NCBI RefSeq assembly: GCF_900103615.1
Contig: NZ_FNGW01000005.1
Coordinates: 124,001 to 188,000 of the forward strand
DNA: 64,000 nt
Source: Romboutsia lituseburensis DSM 797
Lineage (GTDB): Bacteria > Bacillota > Clostridia > Peptostreptococcales > Peptostreptococcaceae
Direction: 5' to 3'
Positions 27,515-36,328 of this stretch are shown here, piece by piece (within the stretch, counting starts at the first letter, position 1; every line of letters begins with the position of its first letter). Under the pieces are notes generated by a model, which saw nothing but the letters and a program-made list of their open reading frames with translations, searched no databases and had not been told where the DNA came from. Made by a program: the position numbers and the translations under genes.

Positions 27515-28525
27515 CTATCTAGGTAAGTATTTTCTTTCTATTAATCCAACTTTTTTATATACTTTTCTTAAAGTCTTTCTTGCTTGTCTTTCAGCTTTAT
27601 CTGCACCAATTGCATATACTTGTTCTAAATAATCCTTGTTATTTAATAAATCATTATATTTTTCTCTTATTGGTCTTAGTGACTCTACTATAACTTCTGC
27701 AACATCTTCTTTAAATACACCATATCCTTTACCTTCATACATAGAAAGTAATTCTTCTATACTTTTGTTTCCAAGTTGAGAATATATTTCTAATAAATTC
27801 TTTATACCAGGTTGCTCATCAGTATAATTTATAATACCTAATGAATCTGTTACACTTCTTTTTATTTTTCTTCTTATAGTATCCGCATCATCTGCTAATA
27901 AAATAAATGCATTTTCATTTTCATCTGATTTACTCATCTTTTTAGTAGGTTCTTGTAAACTCATTACTCTACCAACTTCTTTTGGTATGAATGGTTCTGG
28001 AACTTTAAATGTAGGTGAGTATCTATTATTAAATCTACTTGCCAAATCACGAGCTAATTCTAAATGTTGCTTTTGATCTTCTCCTACTGGTACTAAATCT
28101 GTTTGATATAAAAGTATATCAGCAGCCATAAGTACTGGATAAGTAAATAAACCTGCATTTAAATTAGCTTCACTTTTTTGTGATTTATCTTTAAACTGAG
28201 TCATTCTACTTAACTCACCCATATAAGTCATAGTATTTAATATCCACATAAGTTCAGTATGAGCACTTACATGAGACTGTATAAATATAGTATTTTTTTC
28301 TGGATCTAATCCACAAGCTAAATATTGAGCAAGTAATTGCATTGTATTAGCTCTTAAATCCTTAGCTTCTTGAGGTACTGTTATAGCATGTAAGTCAACT
28401 ACGCTATAAAAACAATCGTACTCATCTTGAAGCTTAGTCCAATTTTGTATAGCTCCTAAATAATTACCTAATGTCATCTTTCCTGAAGGTTGTGCTCCAC
28501 TAAATATAATTTTCTTTTCACTCAT
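27515..28525 (-). CDS. trpS: Tryptophanyl-tRNA synthetase
   Basis: 336 residues from the ATG at 28525 (MSEKKIIFSGAQPSG), which has AGGAG about ten bases upstream; a GTG three codons earlier is too close to it. Class I signature sequences are present: PSGKMTLGNYLGA (HIGH region) and KMSKS near residue 195. It charges tRNA-Trp. It lies 13 bases after mtnN and is governed by a tryptophan T-box at 29264-29526. Confidence 0.97.
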   Translation of the reverse strand: MSEKKIIFSGAQPSGKMTLGNYLGAIQNWTKLQDEYDCFYSVVDLHAITVPQEAKDLRANTMQLLAQYLACGLDPEKNTIFIQSHVSAHTELMWILNTMTYMGELSRMTQFKDKSQKSEANLNAGLFTYPVLMAADILLYQTDLVPVGEDQKQHLELARDLASRFNNRYSPTFKVPEPFIPKEVGRVMSLQEPTKKMSKSDENENAFILLADDADTIRRKIKRSVTDSLGIINYTDEQPGIKNLLEIYSQLGNKSIEELLSMYEGKGYGVFKEDVAEVIVESLRPIREKYNDLLNNKDYLEQVYAIGADKAERQARKTLRKVYKKVGLIERKYLPR

Positions 28526-28538
28526 TATTTTCACGCTC

Positions 28539-29237
28539 CTATAATGATTTTAACATATTAACTACTATGTCTTTAGAATTATGAGCTGCATCTTGTACAA
28601 ACTCTTCGTATACTACATCAGCTGTTCCATCAGCCTTATCTGACATTGCTCTTATTATTACAAAAGGAGTATTGTTTAATGAACAAACATGCGCAATAGC
28701 AGCTCCTTCCATTTCTCCACAATAAGCATTAAATTCTTTTACTAATTCATCTTTTAACTCTTTAGAACTTATGAATATATCACCTGAAACAACTCTTCCT
28801 TTAACAACTTTATGAGTTTTTGTTTCTTCTACTGATGATTTATATGCAGCCTCTACTAATCTTTCATCAGCTATAAATATTGAATTTTCCATTCTAGGAA
28901 CTATACCTTTTTTGTACCCAAATACTGTAGCATCAAAATCATGTTGTATAGCATCTGTAGATATTACTATATCATATACACCTAAGTCTGAATGTAGCGC
29001 CCCTGCAACACCAGTATTTACTACTGCATCTACGTCAAATTCACTTATTAATATTTGTGCACATAAAGCCGAGTTAACTTTACCTATACCACATCTTACT
29101 AATACTATTTCTTTACCTTCTAATGTTCCTTTATAAAATTTTAAACTTGCCTTTTCTATAGTTTCTTCGATATTCATTAATTCTACTAATATATCTACTT
29201 CTTCATCCATTGCTCCTATTATACCTATTCTGTTCAT
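28539..29237 (-). CDS. mtnN: 5'-methylthioadenosine/S-adenosylhomocysteine nucleosidase
   Basis: 232 residues. It hydrolyses MTA and SAH, recycling products of SAM use, and in many bacteria supplies the LuxS pathway. Family motifs GIIGAMDEEV, VVNTGVAGAL, EMEGAAIAHV (catalytic Glu) and RAMSDKAD (catalytic Asp) are intact. A good AGGAGG lies five bases from the start. The gene sits between a tryptophan T-box and trpS, an unexpected placement discussed in findings. Confidence 0.96.
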   Translation of the reverse strand: MNRIGIIGAMDEEVDILVELMNIEETIEKASLKFYKGTLEGKEIVLVRCGIGKVNSALCAQILISEFDVDAVVNTGVAGALHSDLGVYDIVISTDAIQHDFDATVFGYKKGIVPRMENSIFIADERLVEAAYKSSVEETKTHKVVKGRVVSGDIFISSKELKDELVKEFNAYCGEMEGAAIAHVCSLNNTPFVIIRAMSDKADGTADVVYEEFVQDAAHNSKDIVVNMLKSL

Positions 29238-29263
29238 AATTACCTCCTGTATATTTTGATATT

Positions 29264-29526
29264 AAAAAATCCGTCCTATTAAAACATAGGACGGATAAAT
29301 TTTTCCGCGGTACCACCTAAATTGTATGTAAATTAATACATACCTCTTTCTACTGCTGTAACGTGCTTACACGATTAAGGCTATTTTGCTATAATTGCAT
29401 TTCACCTAATTCCTCAAAGGTCCATTCACTAAAATCTCTACGTTAAACTCTCACCTACTTTAACTCTCTGTACTAAAGTTATCTTAGCTACTAATCCTTT
29501 TCACGGGATTTTTATATTATTTTATA
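29264..29526 (-). promoter_or_regulatory. Tryptophan T-box riboswitch
   Basis: On the minus strand the leader has stem I features (AGAGAG loop), the specifier codon UGG (29422-29424) in GUGAAUGGACC, the conserved T-box AGGTGGTACCGCG (29306-29318), and a terminator stem ATCCGTCCTAT/ATAGGACGGAT followed by a U-run (to about 29264). Uncharged tRNA-Trp would stabilise the antiterminator and allow mtnN-trpS expression. A strong promoter lies just upstream. Confidence 0.95.
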
Positions 29527-29531
29527 AAAAT

Positions 29532-29560
29532 ATAATATGCTTTACATTAAAATTTGTCAA
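29532..29560 (-). promoter_or_regulatory. Predicted promoter of the Trp T-box operon
   Basis: On the minus strand TTGACA (29555-29560), 17 bases, TATTAT (29532-29537), the best -35 hexamer in the window. Confidence 0.85.
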
Positions 29561-29644
29561 CCTTACTTTTTTATAATTATTATAAACTTTTTAAAATTGA
29601 AAATACTTTAATTTAAGTAAAAATAAATTTATAATATTTTCACA

Positions 29645-29691
29645 TAAAAAATTCACTTCGCTTATGCCACCAACGACTTCGTCCGTTGCGC
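29645..29691. other. GC-richer intergenic patch with a hairpin
   Basis: Within otherwise AT-only sequence, about 45 bases of much higher GC content lie just past the candidate small-RNA terminator. On the minus strand CAACGGACGAAGTCGTTG can fold as a hairpin with one bulge. It is followed by GGTGGCATAAGCGAAGTGAA and a U-run. It may be a dispersed repeat or the 3' part of a longer RNA. Confidence 0.4.
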
Positions 29692-29874
29692 AAAAAAATA
29701 AAAAGACTTTATTATAATAGCCTTTTTATCTTATAAAATATACTACTTATTATTAGTATACAAATTTAAAATTTCCGTATCAAATATTCCCCCGAATCCA
29801 CTATATATATTTATGTGGACTATAACCTAATATCTAAAAATCTCTTTTATATATAAATCTTATCCCCTTTTTAC
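29692..29874 (-). ncRNA. Candidate small RNA, about 180 nt
   Basis: A near-consensus promoter (29881-29909) and a strong terminator (29692-29729) bracket a minus-strand segment with no ATG and no frame with a ribosome binding site. The segment can form hairpins: TCCAC...GTGGA at 797-819, TATACT...AGTATA near 29740-29760, and the terminator stem AUAAAAAGGCU/AGUCUUUUUAU with seven U residues. It does not match a riboswitch class I know. The 3' end lies 130 bases before the Trp T-box promoter, so it is separate from that operon. Confidence 0.5.
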
Positions 29875-29880
29875 TCTTTC

Positions 29881-29909
29881 ATTATATACCTTTACAAAAT
29901 CTATGTAAA
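29881..29909 (-). promoter_or_regulatory. Predicted promoter of the candidate small RNA
   Basis: On the minus strand TTTACA (29904-29909), 17 bases, TATAAT (29881-29886). Transcription would start near 29874. Confidence 0.65.
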
Positions 29910-29984
29910 TGTTTTCTTGATTTTACAGAAAATTTAGTCTTATTTATTTTTCTACATTTTTATCACTTTAAAATCAATTTATAA

Positions 29985-30025
29985 AAAAAAGTATATGCTA
30001 ACTTATAAAGTTAACATATACTTTT
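29985..30025 (-). terminator. Terminator of the AbgT transporter gene
   Basis: On the minus strand AAAAGTATATGTTAACTT pairs with AGTTAGCATATACTTTT (one G-U pair), followed by a U-run. Confidence 0.85.
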
Positions 30026-30036
30026 ATATTTAATAT

Positions 30037-31722
30037 TTATATAAAGAATGATGTCGATGGTCCTATTGGTATTCCAGCTAAAGCCCATAATACCGCAACT
30101 ATTGTCCATCCTATTAAGAACGCTATAGATATCGGCATCATCATACTCATTAAGTTTCCAACACCAAAATCTTTTTTATATTTTTGTCCAAACACTACTA
30201 TAACACCAAGGTAATTCATTAATGGTGATATTACGTTAGTAGCTGAATCTCCTATACGATACATTAATTGTACACCTGCTGGAGAGAATCCTGCAACCAT
30301 TAGCATAGGTACAAATATAGGTGCAAGTAATCCCCACTTAGATGACGCTCCACCCATAAATAAGTTAACAAATGCTGTTAAGAATATGAATGCAACCATT
30401 AATATCATAGACATAAACATGCTTCCTTCTGGTATTAATTCAACTAAACTAGCACCTAATGATGCAACTAATACTCCTAAATGTGAATCATTGAAGTAGT
30501 TTATAAATTGTGCAACGAAGAATAGTATAACTATTATCGGAGCCATATCTGCCATTGCTTTGCACATTGCAGGAACTATATCTGCTGCCTTTTTGAATTT
30601 ACCTGATTTAAAGCCATAAAGTAATCCTGATGCTGCAAATATAACAAACATTAACATTATAACCATATCGCCCTTAAAGAATATAGAATTTAAGAAACCA
30701 TCTGCTGCACTTGAAGCCATTGCTCCATCAACTAAGCTAACTAATGCTACAGTTGTTGATAAATCCCCCACTACTGGTATAACATTATTTTTATCTATTG
30801 GTAAAGCAGCTAACACTATTAAAGCTACTACTATTAACATTATTTTATTTGTAAACTTATATGCATTTTTCTCTTGTTGAGTTATTTCATGATCTGCTTC
30901 TATCTCTGCATCTTTTTTATTGTATGAACCTAATCTTGGCTCAACAAACTTGTCTACAACTATAGTACCAAGTATTATTATTACAAATGTTGATGCTATC
31001 ATAAAGAACCAGTTACTTGTAACTGATAAAGTTCCTGCTAATTGAGTTTTAGCCATTGCATCACCTGTCTCAGCTGCTGCTTGAGTAAATGGTAATAATA
31101 ATGCGTCTGTAGAACTTACGAATAAGTTTGCACTGAATCCTCCCGAAACACCAGCGAAACCTGCCGCAAGACCTGCTAAAGGATGTCTTCCTAATGTATA
31201 ATACATTAATGCTGCTAAAGGTATTAATACAACATACCCTGCATCTGAAGCCATATTAGACATAACTCCTAAGAATATAACAACTGGAGTAACAAGCTTC
31301 ATTGGAGTAGCTTGAACTATACTCTTCATTGCCATTGATAAATATCCACTTTGTTCCATAAGACCTATTGCTAACATTATTATTAATATAGTACCTATTG
31401 CATACATATTCATAAAGTTAGCTATTGCAGTTCCAACTACATATGATAAACCATTAGAGTATACTTCTGCAACTTGTGTCCCTGTAGGACCTACTTTTAA
31501 TACTTCTATAGGCTTTTGACCTAATAAGTTATTTATTGGGAAATCTCCTAGCTCTGTGTGAGCTACTACTCCCATACTTCCTAGTACTGCTGAAAGAACT
31601 AATACAAATATTCCGATGTATATAAACATCAGAACTGGATGAGGTAATTTATTTCCAAGCTTTTCTATCTTGTCCATAAACCCCATCTTTTTCTTTTCTT
31701 GTGTTTTTGCACTTACATCCAT
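30037..31722 (-). CDS. AbgT family transporter (p-aminobenzoyl-glutamate type)
   Basis: 561 residues from the ATG at 31722 (MDVSAKTQEKKK), since GGGAGG lies 11 bases upstream; an upstream TTG frame would run through that site. About 12 hydrophobic segments. The AbgT family carries p-aminobenzoyl-glutamate import or sulfonamide export; conserved features include FLGVMSNMASDAGYVVLIPL and the C-terminal GASSKWGLLAPIFVPM with RIGDSATNVISPL. No abgA/abgB hydrolase genes are nearby. It is monocistronic, with a long AT-rich upstream region. Confidence 0.92.
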   Translation of the reverse strand: MDVSAKTQEKKKMGFMDKIEKLGNKLPHPVLMFIYIGIFVLVLSAVLGSMGVVAHTELGDFPINNLLGQKPIEVLKVGPTGTQVAEVYSNGLSYVVGTAIANFMNMYAIGTILIIMLAIGLMEQSGYLSMAMKSIVQATPMKLVTPVVIFLGVMSNMASDAGYVVLIPLAALMYYTLGRHPLAGLAAGFAGVSGGFSANLFVSSTDALLLPFTQAAAETGDAMAKTQLAGTLSVTSNWFFMIASTFVIIILGTIVVDKFVEPRLGSYNKKDAEIEADHEITQQEKNAYKFTNKIMLIVVALIVLAALPIDKNNVIPVVGDLSTTVALVSLVDGAMASSAADGFLNSIFFKGDMVIMLMFVIFAASGLLYGFKSGKFKKAADIVPAMCKAMADMAPIIVILFFVAQFINYFNDSHLGVLVASLGASLVELIPEGSMFMSMILMVAFIFLTAFVNLFMGGASSKWGLLAPIFVPMLMVAGFSPAGVQLMYRIGDSATNVISPLMNYLGVIVVFGQKYKKDFGVGNLMSMMMPISIAFLIGWTIVAVLWALAGIPIGPSTSFFI

Positions 31723-31743
31723 TAAATTTTTTTCCTCCCTCAA

Positions 31744-32223
31744 TTTTCTAGCTTTTTACATAATACCTAAGTTAATTCTATCACATTTCGACACCGTTTT
31801 CATTGTTTTCATGCAATTTCTAATTTTTTTATAAAATTCATCACTTTCTTTTTATTTTAAGTGTATTTTTCTAATTTTAACTTTATTTTTTAAAGTCAAA
31901 AACCTTATGAAAACATTTTTAAAAAGCTTTTTTATAATTTTCATTGTTTTTTTATATGCTTTTTTAAAGTTTTTTTAAATTATTTTCCATTTTTAAATTT
32001 TTAAATTTTCAAAACATTTAAACTTTTAAACTTTATTTTATTTCCATTTTTTTATATTTAGATTTACTTTTTAAGTTTTAACTAAGATTTATTAGATATT
32101 TTTTTAACAATAGGTTAAATTTTTATTTAATATTTTATTCATTTAATATTTCACACTTTAATTTTAACTAAATTTTATAAGGTTATTTTTTCATTTATTA
32201 TAAATTCCATTTTTTACATAAAT
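31744..32223. other. T-rich intergenic region upstream of the AbgT gene
   Basis: About 480 bases, strongly T-rich on the plus strand, with no credible gene. On the minus strand ATGAAAACGGTGTCG (31789-31803) matches the catabolite cre consensus at all but the last position, and it overlaps TGTCGAA (31787-31793), a Spo0A-box-like heptamer. A weak CodY-like AATTTTCAAAACATT lies at 32004-32018. All three are low-confidence in such composition. Confidence 0.4.
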
Positions 32224-32225
32224 AA

Positions 32226-32262
32226 AAAAACTCCTCATAGTAGCAATCCTATGAGGAGTTTA
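32226..32262 (-). terminator. Terminator of ileS
   Basis: CTCCTCATAG pairs with CTATGAGGAG around an eight-base loop, followed on the minus strand by TTTTTTTATT. Confidence 0.92.
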
Positions 32263-32267
32263 TCATA

Positions 32268-35200
32268 TTATTTTCTTGTAACTTTTATACCTGTCATGTG
32301 GTCATTTAAGTTATGTTTTTCTAAGCTTTCATCATTTGATCTAGTTATTTCTAAAGCTAAAGTTTCTGATTTTATATAATCCTTGTAATTTTCAACTGCA
32401 TTTGCTATCTCATCATCTGAGCAAAATTCTATATCTATATTGTCTAATACATCAAAATTACTTGCTTTTCTTAATTGTTGTATTTTAGATATAAATTCTC
32501 TTGCATATCCTTCTTCTATTAACTCTGTAGTTAATGTAGTATCTAATATAACGAATAAGTTATTTTCCATAGATACATTAAATCCTTCTTTAGCAGATAT
32601 ATTAACTAATACATGCTCTTTATTAAATTCAAAGTCTTCTCCATCTATATCTACAGTTAAACTTTCTCCATTTTCTAATTTAGGTACTACTTCGCTAGGA
32701 TTTAACTTATTTAAAGCTCCAGCAAAGAATTTCATTTTTGCTCCTAATACAGGTCCTAATACTTTAAAGTTTGGCTTTAATGTAAAGTTCATATATTCAC
32801 CTAAGTCTTTAGCAAATACAACTTCTTTTACATTAAGCTCTTCTTTTATTAATTCTACTACATCACTTATAGTTTCTTCATATTTTCCATCTACTAATAC
32901 TTTTTGTATTGGTTGACGTACTTTTATTCTTGTAGCTTCTCTTGATGCTCTACCTAAAGTAACTAAGTTCTTAACTAAGTCCATTTTAATTTCTAATTCA
33001 TTGTTTATTAACTCTAAATTAGCTTTTGGATATGAACTTAAGTGAACTGAAACTTCATTAGTTAAGTTTCTATATATTTCTTCAGATATATATGGAGCAA
33101 ATGGAGCTATTAAACCACAAAGCTCTGTTAATATCTCATAAGTTGTGTTATACACTGATTTTTTATCTTCTGTTAGTTCAGTTGCCCAGAATCTTCTTCT
33201 TGAACGTCTTATATACCAGTTAGATAAATCTTCATTTATGAAATCTTGTATCATTCTTACTGTTTTATTTAATTCAAATATAGCTAAGTTTTCTTCTACT
33301 TCTTTCTTTAAGTTGTTAAACTTAGATAATATCCATCTATCTAATTCTGGTCTATCTTTGTATTCTACAAAGAATTCAGTTGGATTTACTTCATCCATAT
33401 TTGCATATAATGTGAAGAAGTTATATACATTTTTCATAGTTCCTAAGAACTTACTTTGAACTTCTTTTAAACCATCAACATCAAATCTTGTTGGAGTCCA
33501 TGGTGGAGATACATATAATAAGTACCATCTTAAAGCATCTGCTCCGTGTTGATCAAATAATTCAAATGGATTTACAGTATTTCCTCTAGACTTACTCATT
33601 TTTTTGCCTTCTTTGTCAAGTACAAGGTCATTAACTAAAACTCTCTTGTATGGAGCTTTCCCCATAACAAATGTAGATATTGCAAGTAATGAATAGAACC
33701 ATCCTCTTGTTTGGTCTATACCTTCACATATAAAGTCAGCAGGGAATAATTCTTCAAAGTTTTCCTTGTTTTCAAATGGATAATGATGTTGTGCAAATGG
33801 CATTGATCCACTGTCAAACCAACAGTCTATAACCTCTGTTACTCTTGTCATTGGCTTTCCGCAACACTCACATTTTAAGTGTATATCATCAACATATGGT
33901 CTGTGTAACTCTACTGTTTCTGGATTTACATCCTCTATAGCCTTTTTAGCTAATTCTTCTCTTGAACCAACTGAGTCTTTATGTCCACATTCACACTTCC
34001 ATATATTTAAAGGAGTTCCCCAATATCTACTTCTAGATATTGCCCAGTCATTTAAGTTTTCTAACCAGTTACCGAATCTTCCTTCTCCTACGAAAGATGG
34101 ATACCATTCAACTGTATTATTGTTTTCGATTAATTTATCTTTTAATTTTGTCATTTCTATATACCAGCTTGGCTTAGCATAGTATACAAGTGGAGTTTGA
34201 CATCTCCAACAGTGAGGATAGTTATGAGCTACCTTTTCTTTGCTGAATAATTTATTTTCTCCATGTAACCATTTTATTATTTCAACGTCTACTCCTTCTT
34301 CCATGACAAATTTACCTTCCCATGGAGTAGTTGTAAACTTACCGCTTTCATCTACTGGTTGTAATACTGGTAAACCATATTTTCTACCTAAATTGTAGTC
34401 ATCTTCACCAAACGCTGGAGCAGTATGTACTATACCTGTACCATCTTCAGTTGTTACATAATCACCACAAGTTACGAAGAATGCTTTTTCATCAGTTTCA
34501 ACAAAAGGCATTAATTGTTCATATTGTATATGTTCTAAATCTTTACCTTTCATTTCTTCTAGTACTTCATAATCTTCACCTAATACTTTATTAGCTAAAG
34601 CTTTTGCAACATAATATACTTCATCATTTTGTTTAACTTTTATATAGTCAACCTCTGGTCCTACTGTTAAAGCAACATTTGAAGGTAATGTCCATGGAGT
34701 AGTTGTCCAAGCTAAGAAATATTCATTAGCATCAGCTCTTTTAAACTTAGCTATTACTGTATTATTTTTAACTTCTTTGTAACCTTGAGCAACTTCATGT
34801 GATGCAAGTCCAGTTCCACATCTTGGGCAATATGGAAGTATCTTATGACCTTCATACACATATCCTTCTTTATTAAATTTATCTAATATCCACCATACAG
34901 ATTCTATATAGTTATTATCTAATGTTATATATGGATTATCTAGGTCTATTTCATATGCCATTCTTTCTGTCATTTCTCTCCATTGCTTTTCAAAAGAAAA
35001 TACAGAGTCTCTACATTTAGCATTAAATTTATCTAGTCCATAAGCTTCTATTTGTTGCTTATCAGATAATCCTAATTCTTTTTCTACTTGTATTTCTACA
35101 GGTAATCCATGAGTATCCCATCCAGCTTTTCTCTTTACTTGATATCCGTTCATAGTCTTGTATCTACAAACTGAATCTTTTAATGTTCTAGCTATAACGT

Positions 35201-35375
35201 GATGTATTCCAGGATTTCCATTTGCTGTTGGTGGACCTTCATAGAATACAAAACTTGGATCATTTTTACCTTTTTCTAAAGTTTTTTCAAGCATATTGAT
35301 ATCATTCCAATATTTTGAAACCTCTGCTTCTGCTTGTTTTACAGAACTGTCTACTAATGGCTTAAAGTTTGCCAT
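32268..35375 (-). CDS. ileS: Isoleucyl-tRNA synthetase, long (type 2) form
   Basis: 1035 residues, about 110 more than the Bacillus enzyme and like the eukaryote-related IleRS2 branch. It charges tRNA-Ile. The signature normally written HIGH reads GIHH at residues 56-59 (PTANGNPGIHHVIART). KMSKS is present (GKKMSKSRGN, near residue 598), as are the editing-domain stretch around TTTPWTLPSNVALTV and zinc-type cysteines (CECGHK, CECCGKP). A swapped HIGH has been linked to very high mupirocin resistance in IleRS2. Expression is controlled by an Ile T-box. The DNA at 35199-35210 confirms the GIHH codons. Confidence 0.97.
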   Translation of the reverse strand: MANFKPLVDSSVKQAEAEVSKYWNDINMLEKTLEKGKNDPSFVFYEGPPTANGNPGIHHVIARTLKDSVCRYKTMNGYQVKRKAGWDTHGLPVEIQVEKELGLSDKQQIEAYGLDKFNAKCRDSVFSFEKQWREMTERMAYEIDLDNPYITLDNNYIESVWWILDKFNKEGYVYEGHKILPYCPRCGTGLASHEVAQGYKEVKNNTVIAKFKRADANEYFLAWTTTPWTLPSNVALTVGPEVDYIKVKQNDEVYYVAKALANKVLGEDYEVLEEMKGKDLEHIQYEQLMPFVETDEKAFFVTCGDYVTTEDGTGIVHTAPAFGEDDYNLGRKYGLPVLQPVDESGKFTTTPWEGKFVMEEGVDVEIIKWLHGENKLFSKEKVAHNYPHCWRCQTPLVYYAKPSWYIEMTKLKDKLIENNNTVEWYPSFVGEGRFGNWLENLNDWAISRSRYWGTPLNIWKCECGHKDSVGSREELAKKAIEDVNPETVELHRPYVDDIHLKCECCGKPMTRVTEVIDCWFDSGSMPFAQHHYPFENKENFEELFPADFICEGIDQTRGWFYSLLAISTFVMGKAPYKRVLVNDLVLDKEGKKMSKSRGNTVNPFELFDQHGADALRWYLLYVSPPWTPTRFDVDGLKEVQSKFLGTMKNVYNFFTLYANMDEVNPTEFFVEYKDRPELDRWILSKFNNLKKEVEENLAIFELNKTVRMIQDFINEDLSNWYIRRSRRRFWATELTEDKKSVYNTTYEILTELCGLIAPFAPYISEEIYRNLTNEVSVHLSSYPKANLELINNELEIKMDLVKNLVTLGRASREATRIKVRQPIQKVLVDGKYEETISDVVELIKEELNVKEVVFAKDLGEYMNFTLKPNFKVLGPVLGAKMKFFAGALNKLNPSEVVPKLENGESLTVDIDGEDFEFNKEHVLVNISAKEGFNVSMENNLFVILDTTLTTELIEEGYAREFISKIQQLRKASNFDVLDNIDIEFCSDDEIANAVENYKDYIKSETLALEITRSNDESLEKHNLNDHMTGIKVTRK

Positions 35376-35460
35376 AATATCACCCTTTCTTTAAATTTAT
35401 TTTATTTATAACCTTGTATATACCCAGGTGTTAATATAGTGGAATTTATTTTTACATAAA

Positions 35461-35735
35461 AAAACCCGCCCCCTAATAAAAGGGACGAGTATTAATCGCG
35501 TTACCACCCTAATTCTATAAAATATTATTAATAAAATATTTTATAGCACTCTATAGTATAGTTTAACGGCACTAACCGGCTCAGCTTAATTGATTATAAT
35601 CGTTCAGCCTGCAGCTTAGGAGTGATCTTCGACTTTATAAATTTATTGGTTCTCAGCTTATCCAACTCTCTGTGAAATTATTTAAAGCTTACTGTCTCCT
35701 TCATAGCTTTTATATAATTATATTTTGTTATATAA
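35461..35735 (-). promoter_or_regulatory. Isoleucine T-box riboswitch of ileS
   Basis: On the minus strand: CAGAGAG of stem I, specifier AUC (35624-35626) in GUCGAAGAUCACU, T-box AGGGTGGTAACGCG (35497-35510), and a terminator hairpin CTCGTCCC/GGGGGCGGG (35463-35489) followed by TTTTTTTATG. The Ile specifier agrees with the gene it precedes. It fills the gap between ileS and divIVA. Confidence 0.95.
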
Positions 35736-35741
35736 TATGAA

Positions 35742-35770
35742 ATTTTATAACAAGTTTTTGTAATAGTCAA
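35742..35770 (-). promoter_or_regulatory. Predicted promoter of ileS
   Basis: On the minus strand TTGACT (35765-35770), 17 bases, TAAAAT (35742-35747), immediately after divIVA. Confidence 0.7.
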
Positions 35771-35781
35771 TATTTTTTTAA

Positions 35782-36318
35782 TTAAGGTTGTTCCATTGTT
35801 ACAGCAACTTCTGTTCCTTTTTCTAAATCAAATAATGTTGTTGTTTCAAAACCACTTCCATTATTATCATCTACATTGTAAAATATTTCGTCTATACTTC
35901 TAATCTCATCTTCTAATAATGATTTGAATTTATTTCTAAATATCTTAAACTCTTTTACCATTTCATCATATTCTTTTCTTATATCTACGACTCTATTATT
36001 TGCTTGCTCTATTATTTGTCTAGATTTTAAGTCAGCTTCTTCAATCATTATCTTAGCTTTTTTATTAGCTGCACTACAAGTATCTTCTGCAACACTTTCT
36101 GCTCTTATAAGAGTTGCCTTTAAAGTTTCCTCTATATTTTCATATTTATTTATTTGATCTTGATATAGTCTTACTTTTTCTTTAAGCTCTACATTTTCTC
36201 TATATAAAACTTCAAAATCTTCCTTAACTATATCTAAAAATTCATCTACTTCTTCTTCTTTGTATCCTCTTATTGCCTTTTTAAAATCTTTATTTTCTAT
36301 CTCTATTGGAGTTAGCAT
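35782..36318 (-). CDS. divIVA: Cell division/polarity protein DivIVA
   Basis: 178 residues. DivIVA binds negatively curved membrane at septa and poles. The N-terminal domain MLTPIEIENKDFKKAIRGY followed by EEEVDEFLD is the lipid-binding region. The rest is a long coiled coil (about residues 25-145) with an acidic tail. It is last in the sepF cluster; no terminator is visible before the ileS promoter. Confidence 0.95.
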   Translation of the reverse strand: MLTPIEIENKDFKKAIRGYKEEEVDEFLDIVKEDFEVLYRENVELKEKVRLYQDQINKYENIEETLKATLIRAESVAEDTCSAANKKAKIMIEEADLKSRQIIEQANNRVVDIRKEYDEMVKEFKIFRNKFKSLLEDEIRSIDEIFYNVDDNNGSGFETTTLFDLEKGTEVAVTMEQP

Positions 36319-36328
36319 ATATTTCCTC

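Noticed and set aside
29692-29874. Short GTG or TTG frames inside the candidate small RNA
   Set aside because: They are only a few to a dozen codons long and have no suitably placed ribosome binding site.
32004-32018. CodY-like box upstream of the AbgT gene
   Set aside because: Two mismatches in a nearly pure A/T stretch make chance likely; no second box is nearby.
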